This document shows positions 54,830-63,123 of a stretch of DNA of 64,000 nucleotides, one piece after another. Source of the DNA: DATBLY01 sp963705545 (GTDB taxonomy: Bacteria; Actinomycetota; UBA4738; HRBIN12); NCBI GenBank assembly GCA_963705545.1, contig CAVPJX010000004.1:1-64000 (forward strand), read 5' to 3'. The first letter of the stretch is position 1, and each line of letters begins with the position of its first letter. A model generated the notes under the pieces. It did not search any database. It was not told the origin of the DNA and saw only the letters and a program-made list of their open reading frames with translations. The translations under genes and the position numbers were made by a program.

Positions 54830-55278
54830 GCCGGGTCCTCCCCCAGACGATCGAGGATCGCCGCCGCCCGCGCGAGCGTCGCGAGCTCCGCGGGATCCAG
54901 CCGCTGCAGCCGGTCCGACAGGTAGCGATCCTTCCGGCGCCGGACCGTCTGCAGATGACGGGCACCCTCGGGCGTGAGCCGAAGCCAGACGACCCGGCCG
55001 TCGAGGGGATCCGCGATCCGCTCGATCAGCTCCCGATCGACGAGCGAAGCGATCAACCGCGTGGCGGTCGGCTTGCGGATGTGCTCGTGCGCCGCCAGGG
55101 CGCCGGCGGTCATCGGCCCGTGCCGGTCGATCGTGGCCAGCCCGGAGAGCTGCGTCGGGGTGACGGCCGGATCGGATTCGCTCCGGAGCCGCCGCGCGAG
55201 GCGAGCGAGCGAGACCCGCAGCTGGGATGCGAGCCGCCGGACGTCGGTGGGGGGAGCGGTGCGCGGCATGCTCCTCAT
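54826..55278 (-). CDS. MarR-family transcriptional regulator
   Basis: Winged-helix regulator of 150 residues: TPTQLSGLATIDRHGPMTAGALAAHEHIRKPTATRLIASLVDRELIERIADPLDGRVVWLRLTPEG is the MarR DNA-binding region. A palindrome (55279-55301) starts one base before the ATG, so the gene may be leaderless and self-regulated. ATG at 55269 is an alternative start. It is followed by an overlapping MFS exporter gene, the usual MarR-exporter pairing. Confidence 0.92.
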   Translation of the reverse strand: MRSMPRTAPPTDVRRLASQLRVSLARLARRLRSESDPAVTPTQLSGLATIDRHGPMTAGALAAHEHIRKPTATRLIASLVDRELIERIADPLDGRVVWLRLTPEGARHLQTVRRRKDRYLSDRLQRLDPAELATLARAAAILDRLGEDPA

Positions 55279-55301
55279 GATAGTTCGAGAGGCTAACTAT
55301 C
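55279..55301. promoter_or_regulatory. MarR-type operator palindrome
   Basis: GATAGTT (55279-55285), a 9-bp spacer and AACTATC (55295-55301) form a perfect inverted repeat directly upstream of the marR-like start. Its AGTT...AACT layout matches sites commonly seen upstream of MarR genes in Actinomycetota. Confidence 0.65.
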
Positions 55302-55352
55302 GTCACCGGTTCTGGCCCGGGCCGGAGGTGGCGGTGGACGTAAGGTGGCTCG

Positions 55353-55943
55353 GTGACGCCCGGCAACCGTTCGATCTGGATCGCGGCAGCCGCCGTGGTC
55401 GTCGTGGCCCTCGTGTTCGCCGGCGGGTTCCTCGTGGGGAGCGCGACGGACGATGCCGCCCCGGCTTCACCCAGCCCGAGCCCGACCTCGTCGGGGGTCC
55501 CGACCACCAGCCCCTCTCCGTCGGAGGAGCCGACCCAGGCGCCAGCGCCCGAGATCGAGGATGGTCGTCACTTCGCCTTCCTGAGCGAGATCTCGACCGG
55601 CGGCACCCGCACGATCACGTTCGACCTCGCCTACTTCCTGACCGGCGAGGAAGCCGCGCAGGCGGCCGCCGACCACGGTGACGAGTCGCCGCCGCCCAAC
55701 GACTACTACATCGTCAACGACAACCCGAAGCTCCGCACGGTCCCGGTCGCCGACGATGCCGTGCTTCGGATCCTCGACTGGCAGCACTGCTGCGACGCGT
55801 TCCTGACGGGTTCGCTCGACGAGATGGCCGACGCGATGGCGACCGGCGCGGATCCGTACGGCACCTATCGATACACGAGCCCGTTCTGGCTCACGGTGGA
55901 GGGCGGCGAGATCGTCCTGATCGAAGAGCAGTACCTGCCCTGA
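55353..55943 (+). CDS. Membrane-anchored extracytoplasmic protein of unknown function
   Basis: Protein of 196 residues. An N-terminal membrane helix or signal anchor (WIAAAAVVVVALVFAGGFLVG) is followed by a Pro/Ser/Thr-rich linker and a folded domain (about 70-196): HFAFLSEISTGGTRTITFDLAYFLTGEEA, NDYYIVNDNPKLRTVPVADDA and SPFWLTVEGGEIVLIEEQYLP. Two adjacent cysteines (HCCDAF) lie in the domain. I do not know the family. GTG at 55353. Divergent from the MarR-MFS pair. Confidence 0.72.
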   Translation: MTPGNRSIWIAAAAVVVVALVFAGGFLVGSATDDAAPASPSPSPTSSGVPTTSPSPSEEPTQAPAPEIEDGRHFAFLSEISTGGTRTITFDLAYFLTGEEAAQAAADHGDESPPPNDYYIVNDNPKLRTVPVADDAVLRILDWQHCCDAFLTGSLDEMADAMATGADPYGTYRYTSPFWLTVEGGEIVLIEEQYLP

Positions 55944-55996
55944 ACCGACCCGTCGGAAATCCCGGCGGCGCGATGGTTCCGGGATACCCTCGCGCG

Positions 55997-56200
55997 ATGG
56001 ATCACTCACACCACCGACCGGGCACCGTCGCGGACTGCCCGGCCTGCCAACTCGAGTCGTACGAGCCCGGCTGGTACCGCGCGCTGCAGCGGGAGCACGC
56101 CGCGGGCCGCGTCGCGAGTACCGAGGTGTCGGACGCGACGATCCTCACGGTCGAGGAAGCGTCGCTCTCGATCTACCTGCCCGAGCTCGAGAACGTCTGA
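55997..56200 (+). CDS. Small hypothetical protein (67 aa)
   Basis: Short protein with a possible Cys-based metal site in its N-terminal part (DHSHHRPGTVADCPACQLESYEPGW, one CxxC with nearby histidines). The rest is acidic with a C-terminal IYLPELENV. No family recognised. ATG at 55997. It lies between two same-strand genes, 33 bp before the methyltransferase. Confidence 0.55.
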   Translation: MDHSHHRPGTVADCPACQLESYEPGWYRALQREHAAGRVASTEVSDATILTVEEASLSIYLPELENV

Positions 56201-56232
56201 CCCGCTCCCAGGGGCGCCGCTAGCCTGTCGGC

Positions 56233-56966
56233 GTGCCTCGTGACTGGGACGCCGCCCGGTACCACCGACTGTCCGAACCCCAGCTCCGTTGGGGCACGCC
56301 GTGGTCGATCGCCTCGACCTCCGCGGCGACGAGCGGGTCCTCGATGCGGGCTGCGGGTCCGGACGCGTCACGGCGCTGGTCCTCGAACGCCTCCCACGGG
56401 GCACGGTCGTCGCGATGGACGGCTCGGCCTCGATGATCGAAGCCGCGCGCGACACGCTCGCGGCGTTCGGCGATCGCGTGACGTTCGTCGTCGGGGACCT
56501 GCTCGACCCGATCCCGATCGAACCGGTCGACGCGGTCTTCTCCAACGCGACCTTCCACTGGATCCTCGATCACGATGCGCTGTTCGCGAACCTGGCGGCC
56601 GTGCTCCGGACGGGTGGCCAGCTCGTCGCGCAGTGCGGCGGAGCGGGCAACATCGCCCGGATGGAGGCGGTCGTCCGCGGGTTGGGTCGCACGTTCGACG
56701 ACTCGAAGCACTTCGCGACGGCGGAGGAGACCCGCGACCGGCTGGCGCGCGCCGGGTTCGTCGACGTCGAGACGTGGTTGCACGATGCGCCGACGGACAT
56801 CCCCGCCGGGGACTTCCCCGCGTTCCTCGAGACGGTCTGCTTGGGCGGGATCCTCGAGGGACTGGACGACGACGAGGGCGCGGCGCTCGTCCGCGACGTC
56901 GCCGAGCGGATGCCGGACCACCGGATCGACTACGTGCGGCTGAACATCCGGGCGCGCCGGGGCTAG
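56233..56966 (+). CDS. Class I SAM-dependent methyltransferase (trans-aconitate methyltransferase-like), frameshifted
   Basis: Methyltransferase with the start PRDWDAARYHRLSEPQLRWGT in one frame. The remainder, AVVDRLDLRGDERVLDAGCGSGRVTALVLERLPRG, continues in another from about 56297, so one base is missing there. The SAM-binding motif I is LDAGCGSGR. Motif II-like DAVFSNATFHWILDH matches the Tam-like family. The start resembles Tam-type proteins, which methylate trans-aconitate or related acids. GTG at 56233. The stop overlaps the convergent ChrA gene. Confidence 0.82.
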
Positions 56967-58342
56967 GGCCCGAGCCAGCCCTTCACGACCAACCCGGCGA
57001 GCCCGCTGCCGATCACGACGGGCACGACCTTCCACCGGAAGCGCCACAGGCCGATGAAGCTGACGACCGCCACGACCACGGCGAAGGGATCGACCGAGGA
57101 CCAGACGGGCAAGGGGATCGGGCCCCCGAACACCGTCGGGTGGCGGACCTCGTCGAAGAGCGTCGAGATGGCGAAGGTGACCGCGAGGTTCGCGATCACC
57201 CCGACGACGGCGGCGGTCACGGTCTCGAGCGCCGCCGCCAGGCGCCGGCTCCCACGCAGGCGCTCCACGTGGGGACCCCCGAGGAAGATCCACAGGAAGC
57301 ACGGCGCGAAGGTCGCCCACGTCACGACCGCCGCACCGACGACACCCGCGACGAGGGGGTCGAGGTCGCCCGGGTTCTGGTACGCCCCCACGAACCCGAC
57401 GAACTCGACGACCATGATCAGCGGGCCCGGCGTCGTCTCGGCGAGCCCGAGGCCCACGACCATCTGGCCCGGCAGGAGCCACCCGTAGGTCGAGACGGCC
57501 GCGATGTTCACGTACGCGAGGACGGCGTACGCGCCACCGAACGTGACGAGTGCGGCCTTGCTGAAGAACCACCCCATCTCGGTGAGCGTGTCGCCGGGGC
57601 CGCGCCAGGCGGCGACCAACGCGATCGGCACGAGCCACACGGCGAGCCCCACGATCGAGACGACCAGGCTCCGCCGCAGCGATGGACGCGTGTGCGGTGG
57701 CGGCTCCACGTCGTCACGGAGCGCGATCGCCTCGTTGTGCTCGAGCTCCTCCCCCACCCCGACCGCGAACAGGTCGGGACGGCGAGCTCCTCCGATGAAC
57801 CCGATCGCGAGCGCGCCGAGCACGATCAGCGGGAACGGCACGTGGAGCAGGAAGATCCCGACGAACGCCGCCACGGCGACCCCGATCATCAGGCCGTTCG
57901 CGAGCGCCTTCTTCCCGATCCGGATCGTGGCCGACGCGACGATGCCGATCACGGCGGGGCCCAGCCCGGCGAGGATCGCCGCGATCCAGGTCACGTCCCC
58001 GTGCACCGCGTAGATCCACGAGAGGCCGAGCATGATCACGAAGCTCGGGGCGATGAACGCGATCCCGGCGAGGAGCCCACCGCGCATCCGGTGCAGGAGC
58101 CAGCCGATGTAGATCGCGAGCTGCTGTGCCTCCGGGCCCGGCAGCAGCATGCAGAAGTTCAGCGCGTGCAGGTACCGGCCGTTCGAGATCCAGCGGCGGC
58201 GCTCGACCAGCTCCTCGTGCATGATCGAGATCTGGCCCGCCGGGCCGCCGAAGTTGATGAAGCCCAGCTTGATCCAGAAGCGGGCGGCCTGACGGAAGGT
58301 GACCCCGTGTCCGGACGCCTCAGGCTCCGAGCGTTCGCTCAC
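56963..58342 (-). CDS. chrA: Chromate transporter (ChrA, CHR family)
   Basis: CHR-family two-domain ion transporter of 459 residues. The N-terminal half has FIKLGFINFGGPAGQI-type sequence (here WIKLGFINFGGPAGQISIMHEELVERRRWIS), then LPGPEAQQLAIYIGW. The repeat half has FSKAALVTFGGAYAVLAYV and GLAETTPGPLIMVVEFVGF. About 10-13 helices. The family exports chromate or takes up sulfate-like oxyanions. It lies 19 bp downstream of a DsrE-like gene and a TusA-like gene, so sulfur oxyanions may be its natural substrate here. Confidence 0.92.
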   Translation of the reverse strand: MSERSEPEASGHGVTFRQAARFWIKLGFINFGGPAGQISIMHEELVERRRWISNGRYLHALNFCMLLPGPEAQQLAIYIGWLLHRMRGGLLAGIAFIAPSFVIMLGLSWIYAVHGDVTWIAAILAGLGPAVIGIVASATIRIGKKALANGLMIGVAVAAFVGIFLLHVPFPLIVLGALAIGFIGGARRPDLFAVGVGEELEHNEAIALRDDVEPPPHTRPSLRRSLVVSIVGLAVWLVPIALVAAWRGPGDTLTEMGWFFSKAALVTFGGAYAVLAYVNIAAVSTYGWLLPGQMVVGLGLAETTPGPLIMVVEFVGFVGAYQNPGDLDPLVAGVVGAAVVTWATFAPCFLWIFLGGPHVERLRGSRRLAAALETVTAAVVGVIANLAVTFAISTLFDEVRHPTVFGGPIPLPVWSSVDPFAVVVAVVSFIGLWRFRWKVVPVVIGSGLAGLVVKGWLGP

Positions 58343-58361
58343 CCGCCGGAGCCTAGCCCCG

Positions 58362-58946
58362 TCAGATGAACAGGGAGATCGATGCCTCGCGCATCTCGGC
58401 GATCGCCGTCGCGGCGCCGATCGGCTCCTCGAGCCCGTCGAGCATGTCCTCGCGCTTCAGGCCGAGCAGGTCCATCGTCATCTGGCAGGGGATGAGTCGC
58501 ACGCCCAGGTCCCGGGCCGTCGCGATCAGCTCCTCGGGCTTGGCCACGTGATGGTCCTCCGCCAGCTTCTTGAACATCGCCGGCCCCGCGCCCGCGAAGT
58601 GGTAGCGGCTGAGCTTCGCCTTCTGCGCCGAGCCAGGGTTCATCACGGCCATCATCTTCTGCATCCAGTTGTCGCCCGTGATGCGCACGTCGGGCTTCAC
58701 GATCGCGAACAGCCCCCAGAACGTGAAGAAGACCGAGGCCTCCATGCCGCTCGCGGCGGCCGTGGTCGCGAGGATCGTGGTCGGCCAGATCCGGTCGAGG
58801 TCCCCGCCCCAGGCGATGATCGTCAGCTTGTTCTTCCGCTCGATCCGCCGGTCCTCAGCTGCCTCCAGCGCCTCGACGCGCGCGAGGAGATCGGCGAGCT
58901 GCGACCCCGTGTCCAGATCCCGTTCGATCGTCGCCACCGGGCTCAC
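58362..58946 (-). CDS. DsrE/DsrF-like (DrsH) sulfur-carrier protein
   Basis: DsrE/F-like protein of 194 residues with an N-terminal coiled extension (LADLLARVEALEAAEDRRIERKNK). The domain begins LTIIAWGGDLDRIWPTTILATTAAASGMEASVFFTFWGLFAI. A conserved Cys in LIPCQMTMDLLGLKREDM probably carries the persulfide sulfur. Such proteins pair with TusA in sulfur trafficking. The GTG at 58946 overlaps the TusA stop. It is second in a TusA-DsrE-ChrA operon. Confidence 0.88.
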   Translation of the reverse strand: MSPVATIERDLDTGSQLADLLARVEALEAAEDRRIERKNKLTIIAWGGDLDRIWPTTILATTAAASGMEASVFFTFWGLFAIVKPDVRITGDNWMQKMMAVMNPGSAQKAKLSRYHFAGAGPAMFKKLAEDHHVAKPEELIATARDLGVRLIPCQMTMDLLGLKREDMLDGLEEPIGAATAIAEMREASISLFI

Positions 58947-59173
58947 ACCTTCCGGATCACGTAGCGGAACACGCCCTCGGCCTCGGAGCGCTCGACGAGC
59001 TGGTTCCCGGAGAGCTCCGCCCAGCTGGGGACGTCGCTCCGGGAGCCCGGGTCCGTCGCGAGGAGCTCGAGCAGGTCGCCTCGCTGAGCGTCCTTCAGCG
59101 CCTTGGCGAGCGAGACGAGGGGGCCGGGGCACGACTGGCCTCTGGCATCGACGGTGCGGGTGATGGTGTCCAT
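58943..59173 (-). CDS. TusA/SirA-like sulfur carrier protein
   Basis: Small sulfurtransferase of 76 residues with the family motif RGQSCPGPLVSLAKAL, where the Cys (CPGP) forms a persulfide. The rest fits the TusA fold, and GAGGTCATCC precedes the ATG. It is the first gene of an operon with a DsrE-like protein and ChrA, so it presumably passes sulfur between proteins in that system. Confidence 0.93.
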   Translation of the reverse strand: MDTITRTVDARGQSCPGPLVSLAKALKDAQRGDLLELLATDPGSRSDVPSWAELSGNQLVERSEAEGVFRYVIRKV

Positions 59174-59322
59174 GGATGACCTCCTGGCGGGTAGACGGGC
59201 CGGGGAGCGAGGGTGGAGCGGGTGGGGTGAGCGCGCGGCTCGGTGGCTGCCCCGTCAGCGAGGACAGCAGAGGCGGTCGGGGATCATCGCCGCCACGGTG
59301 CCAGCTTCACGCGTGCAGATCA

Positions 59323-59338
59323 TGTTGCAGGTGCAACA
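59323..59338. promoter_or_regulatory. 16-bp palindrome upstream of the TusA-DsrE-ChrA operon
   Basis: TGTTGCA, GG, TGCAACA is a perfect 7-bp inverted repeat about 150 bp upstream of the tusA-like start. It may bind a repressor of the operon. No regulator gene is adjacent, so its protein partner is unknown. Confidence 0.45.
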
Positions 59339-59396
59339 GCCTACGCCCTGACCTGCGCGGACACAACCGCGCCGGTCGAGCGCCTGGGACCTGCCC

Positions 59397-60230
59397 TCAC
59401 GACGGCGGCGGGGTCGTCAGGCATCCACTCCCTCGGCCGAGCCGGGACAACCCCTCGAGGTCGCCCGGGCCGTAGTCGGTGACGCCGCCGCCGTACGGCT
59501 CCATCAGCTCGCCCTGCTCCTTCACATGACCGAGCCCGAGGATGTGGGCGAGCTCGTGGAGCAGCACCGGACCCTGGTCGCCGGGGAGGGAGAAGCCCGG
59601 CGGGTTCGGGTCGACGGCGTTCAGCACGACGACGCCGCTGACGAGGACGCCGCTCCCCGGCGCCGGGAACGGGCTCGCGATCGCGGCCGCGTCGTGCCCG
59701 TCGGGTTGGAAGTCGAACGCGCTGCGGCGCGGGTCGACCCAGGCGATCAGGATCGGGGCCCACCGGTCCCCGTACCGCTCGGGCTGGACCAGGTCCCGAT
59801 CGGGGCTCGGGAACTCGTCACTCAGGCCGTCGTAATCGAACGTGATCCCCGTGATCCCGGCGACGCGGACGACGGCCTCCTGGACATCCTGCAGGGAACC
59901 CGCCGGGGCCGGCCCGAGGTTCACGACGTAGTGGATCGGCTCGCAGGGGTTCCAGCGCATCGGCTCCCCCGCGATCATCGCGAGGAAGCGGTAGTCGTCG
60001 CTGCGACCCTGTCGCTCGAAGAACCCCACGACCGGGGGTGTGAGCACCCCGGCCACGACCGCAGCGACGACGGCGATCACGATCGCCGGGCGCGCCAGGC
60101 GGCGCGGGGTCGGCTGGGGCGCGAACGCCGTGCCGGAGCCCACCGCCCACGGGGCCAGATCGGGTCGTGGCGGAACCGGCGGCTCTGGAACCGGCTGGTG
60201 GTGCGTGGGTCGCTCGGGTGAGGTCAGCAT
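59397..60230 (-). CDS. Matrixin-like zinc metalloprotease, membrane-anchored
   Basis: Zinc peptidase of about 277 residues. A proline-rich cytoplasmic N-terminus precedes one membrane helix (AIVIAVVAAVVAGVLTPPVV). The extracellular part has a metzincin-like catalytic site HELAHILGLGH, with the third ligand His and a following Met (LMEPYGGG) fitting the Met-turn. IRPW-like IHYVVNLGPAPAGSLQDVQEAVVRVAGITGITFDYDG resembles matrixin-like secreted peptidases. Start uncertain: ATG at 60230 is preferred, with possible starts up to 60278. Substrate unknown. Confidence 0.82.
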   Translation of the reverse strand: MLTSPERPTHHQPVPEPPVPPRPDLAPWAVGSGTAFAPQPTPRRLARPAIVIAVVAAVVAGVLTPPVVGFFERQGRSDDYRFLAMIAGEPMRWNPCEPIHYVVNLGPAPAGSLQDVQEAVVRVAGITGITFDYDGLSDEFPSPDRDLVQPERYGDRWAPILIAWVDPRRSAFDFQPDGHDAAAIASPFPAPGSGVLVSGVVVLNAVDPNPPGFSLPGDQGPVLLHELAHILGLGHVKEQGELMEPYGGGVTDYGPGDLEGLSRLGRGSGCLTTPPPS

Positions 60231-60308
60231 CGGGAAACGGACGACCGTCCGTCCGGCCATCTTCCCCCACATCGGCACGAGCGCCCGCCGACCGGAGCCG
60301 AGCTGCCC

Positions 60309-60911
60309 TCAGACGGACCCGCCCGACGGCGGCTCCGCCCGCATGAACCAGATCGTCGGACCCCCGCCCGGCGCGTCCTCCCGTCCGACGACCCGGAACC
60401 CGAGCCGTTCGTAGAGCGCGACGTTCCGCTCCGTCTCGGTCAGGAGGAAGCCGGCCGTCCCGGACGCGTGGGCGCGGGCGAGCCCGTCGAGGACGAGCGT
60501 CGTGCCGAACCCCCGGCCCTGGTGGGATGGGTCGACGCCGACGAAGTCCAGGTACCACGCGTCCGTCGGCAGGTGCTCCGCCACCCAGTCCCAGAACGCA
60601 TCGAACCGAGCTCCGTCATCGTCGGTGAACGCGAGCACCGCCTCCCGGCCGCTGCGCGCGAGCTCGTCGAACCGGGCGGCGAGCTCCGGCGGGATCCACG
60701 CCGCCGCCCCGAGCGCCCCCTCGACCTCACGGAGCGTCCCCGCCTCAGCGTGCGCCGACAGGAGCGGATCGAACGTCATGCCGATCTCGGCGGCGGTGAC
60801 GTGCGCCCGGAGCTTCCATCGGATCATCGGATCGTCCGCGAACGCCCGCCCCAGCATCGACGCGAGCCGGGCCGCGTCGCCCGGCGGCGCGTCCACGATC
60901 CGGGCGACCAT
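60309..60911 (-). CDS. GNAT-family N-acetyltransferase
   Basis: Acetyltransferase of 200 residues: RAFADDPMIRWKL near the start, LDFVGVDPSHQGRGFGTTLVLDGL as the acetyl-CoA loop, and FLLTETERNVALYERLGFRVVG near the end. The layout matches the GCN5-like family with an N-terminal substrate lobe. It is the second gene on the minus strand after sodX, 9 bp away. Substrate unknown. Confidence 0.88.
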   Translation of the reverse strand: MVARIVDAPPGDAARLASMLGRAFADDPMIRWKLRAHVTAAEIGMTFDPLLSAHAEAGTLREVEGALGAAAWIPPELAARFDELARSGREAVLAFTDDDGARFDAFWDWVAEHLPTDAWYLDFVGVDPSHQGRGFGTTLVLDGLARAHASGTAGFLLTETERNVALYERLGFRVVGREDAPGGGPTIWFMRAEPPSGGSV

Positions 60912-60920
60912 CGGCCGATG

Positions 60921-61379
60921 CTAGGCGCGCGACAGCCGGCGCCGTCGGTCCTTCGGCCAGTAGATCAGGACGACCTTCGCGCACAGCTCGTCGCGCGTGA
61001 CGGGTCCGAACTGCCGGCTGTCGGTGGACGCAGAGGCGAGATCGCCCTCGACCCAGTACTCGTCGTCGAGCATCCGCCGCTCGCCGACGAGGTCTCCGGG
61101 GAGCGCGATCAGCCGTTTCACCATCTCGTAGCCCGGGCGACCCGGGTGTTCGACGACGACGACGTCACCTCGATGCGCATGGCGCAGCGGCACCGCCAGC
61201 GCCCAGTCGCCGGGGGCGAGGGTCGGTGCCATGCTGCCCCCCCTCACCTCCAGGCGCGAGGGACGCCACCGCAGGCACGCCCACGCGAGGACCGCCGCCG
61301 CCGCGAGGCCGGCGCCCAGCAACGGTTTCCGACCCCGGTGGTAGGTTTCGGTCGTCGAGCCATCGGAAGGAGGCTGCAT
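60921..61379 (-). CDS. sodX: Nickel-type superoxide dismutase maturation protease
   Basis: Signal-peptidase-type (S26) serine protease of 152 residues. A membrane helix (PLLGAGLAAAAVLAWACLRW) is followed by the catalytic Ser in GGSMAPTLAPGDW and the catalytic Lys in EMVKRLIALPGD. Its location beside sodN identifies it as SodX, which trims the SodN propeptide to expose the N-terminal His. Its start region overlaps the sodN start on the opposite strand by 2 bp. A TTG further in (before LLGAG) could be the true start. Confidence 0.9.
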   Translation of the reverse strand: MQPPSDGSTTETYHRGRKPLLGAGLAAAAVLAWACLRWRPSRLEVRGGSMAPTLAPGDWALAVPLRHAHRGDVVVVEHPGRPGYEMVKRLIALPGDLVGERRMLDDEYWVEGDLASASTDSRQFGPVTRDELCAKVVLIYWPKDRRRRLSRA

Positions 61380-61776
61380 GTCCATCCTCGAAGCCTTGCT
61401 CAAGCCGACCCGCGCCGTCCACGCCCACTGCGACCTTCCCTGCGGCGTCTACGACCCGGCGCAGGCGCGGATCGAGGCCGAGTCCGTGAAGGCGTGCCAG
61501 GAGAAGTACCAGGGGTCCGACGACCAGATCTTCAAGGACCGCGCGGTCGCCATCAAGGAAGAGCGCGCGGACATGGTCAAGGGACACCTGTGGGTGCTGT
61601 GGACCGACTACTTCAAGCCCGAGCACCTGGAGCGCTTCCCGGACCTGCACGACAAGTTCTGGAAGGCCACGAAGCTCGCCGGCGATGCGAAGAAGAGCGT
61701 CGACCCGGCACAGGGGCAGCAGCTCCTGGATTCGATCGACGAGTTGTCGAAGATCTTCTGGGACACGAAGTCGTAA
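61378..61776 (+). CDS. sodN: Nickel superoxide dismutase
   Basis: Ni-SOD of 132 residues. A propeptide of 16 residues (MSILEALLKPTRAVHA) is followed by the nickel-hook sequence HCDLPCGVYDP. There His1, Cys2 and Cys6 of the mature enzyme bind nickel. The helical rest has IKEERADMVKGHLWVLWTDYFKPEHLERFPDL. It removes superoxide in the cytoplasm. GGAAGGAGG precedes the ATG. The protease gene sodX starts on the opposite strand at almost the same base, and a strong terminator follows 22 bp after the stop. Confidence 0.97.
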   Translation: MSILEALLKPTRAVHAHCDLPCGVYDPAQARIEAESVKACQEKYQGSDDQIFKDRAVAIKEERADMVKGHLWVLWTDYFKPEHLERFPDLHDKFWKATKLAGDAKKSVDPAQGQQLLDSIDELSKIFWDTKS

Positions 61777-61797
61777 GCGGCTTCGGTCCAGGAACCG

Positions 61798-61827
61798 GAA
61801 GGGCGGGACCGTGAGGTCCCGCCCTTC
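61798..61827 (+). terminator. sodN terminator
   Basis: Perfect 13-bp stem GAAGGGCGGGACC / GGTCCCGCCCTTC with a GTGA loop, about 22 bp after the sodN stop. No T-tract follows. Confidence 0.82.
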
Positions 61828-61830
61828 GGC

Positions 61831-61992
61831 GTCTCTTCGGGGAAGAGACGGCGGGCGGGGTGGGCCGTCGGATCCCATCCCCGCCCGCACGAACCAGACC
61901 CTCAGCGCCAGACCGGCATGAACCAGACCGTCCACCAGACCGATGAGAGGACCCGGCGGGGCGGAGTGGGTCTGGCGGCACCCCGCCCCGCC
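61831..61992. other. Hairpin-rich intergenic segment between sodN and the YchF-like gene
   Basis: Three further inverted repeats follow the sodN terminator: 61831-61849 (stem GTCTCTTC), 61851-61888 (stem GCGGGCGGGG with one bulge) and 61955-61992 (stem GGCGGGGCGG). CCAGACC recurs four times (61894, 61908, 61923, 61935), and its complement GGTCTGG is at 61969. No protein gene is visible. The segment may be a structured RNA or a stacked terminator region. Confidence 0.5.
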
Positions 61993-62087
61993 TGGTCTCG
62001 CTGAGAGGAATCGGCAGGATGGGGCTCCGGGGACATCGACCGAACGGCGGTAGTCGTGGGACGTTCGGCTGATACCGTCCCCGACCG

Positions 62088-63062
62088 ATGAAGGACGTCG
62101 GTCTGGTCGGGGTTCCCTTCTCGGGGAAGTCCACCCTGTTCACCGCCCTCACCCGGTCGGGCTCGCACGGGGGACAGGCGAACGTCGCGGTCGTGCCCGT
62201 CCCCGACCCGCGACTCGCCGTCCTCACCGAGATGGAGCGGTCCCGGAAGACGGTCGCGGCCCAGGTGCGGTTCGTGGACGTGCCCGGAGGGGTCTCGAGC
62301 GCGCAGGGGATCGCGAAGCTCCGCGAGGTCGATGCGCTCGCCGTCGTGATCCGGTGCTTCGGTGCGGACGCGACGCCATCGGCCGAGCTCGCCGCCGTCC
62401 GCGCCGAGCTGCTCCTGGCCGACCTGGCGGTGATCGAAGGTGCGCTCGAGAAGGCGGAGAAGAAGGCCCGTGGGAAGCCCGGCCCCGAGGTCGCCGCGCT
62501 GACGGCCGCGAAGGCGGCGCTCGACGCCGAGACGCCGCTCGCCGATGCCAGGTTGTCACCGGAAGACGTCGGCGAGCTCCGCGGGATCGCGCCGCTCACC
62601 CTGAAGCCCGCGGTGGTCGTCGCGAACCTCGAGGAGGGGACGTCCGTGCCGGCCGAGCTCCCGGACGCGGTCGGCGTCTACGCGTCGATCGAGGCCGAGA
62701 CGGCGGAGATGGATGCGGACGAGGCCCGGGCGCTGCTCGAAGAGTTCGGCGTGGAAGAGCCCGGCCTGGAACGGGTCGTGGCGGCGTCGTACCGCGCGCT
62801 CGACCTGATCACGTTCCTGACCACCGGCGACGACGAGACCCGTGCGTGGGAGGTGCGCCGGGGCGCGGCGGCTCCCGAGGCGGCGGGCGTGATCCACACC
62901 GACCTCCAGCGGGGCTTCATCCGGGCCGAGGTGATCGCGTACGACGAGCTGGTCGCGGCCGGATCGATGGAGGCCGCGAAGGCCGGCGGCAAGATCCGCG
63001 TGGAGGGCAAGGACTACGTCGTCCGCGAGGGCGACATCCTCCACGTGCGGTTCGCGGTGTGA
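62088..63062 (+). CDS. YchF-like (DUF933) GTPase/ATPase
   Basis: Obg-family P-loop protein of 324 residues, shorter than classic YchF (about 360). It has a G1 of GVPFSGKST, a G3-like DVPGGVSSAQG and the NxxE motif in VVANLEEG, typical of ATP-preferring YchF. The end (GFIRAEVIAYDELVAAGSMEAAKAGGKIRVEGKDYVVREGDILHVRF) is the conserved C-terminal TGS-like DUF933 domain. The G1 differs from the usual GxPNVGKST. It may be a divergent paralogue. The ATG has no clear ribosome site. Confidence 0.88.
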   Translation: MKDVGLVGVPFSGKSTLFTALTRSGSHGGQANVAVVPVPDPRLAVLTEMERSRKTVAAQVRFVDVPGGVSSAQGIAKLREVDALAVVIRCFGADATPSAELAAVRAELLLADLAVIEGALEKAEKKARGKPGPEVAALTAAKAALDAETPLADARLSPEDVGELRGIAPLTLKPAVVVANLEEGTSVPAELPDAVGVYASIEAETAEMDADEARALLEEFGVEEPGLERVVAASYRALDLITFLTTGDDETRAWEVRRGAAAPEAAGVIHTDLQRGFIRAEVIAYDELVAAGSMEAAKAGGKIRVEGKDYVVREGDILHVRFAV

Positions 63063-63123
63063 CGTTCCGCGACGCCGATGGCGCCCGCAGCCAGAGGCCT
63101 GCCGCGACCGTCGCCGATGAACG

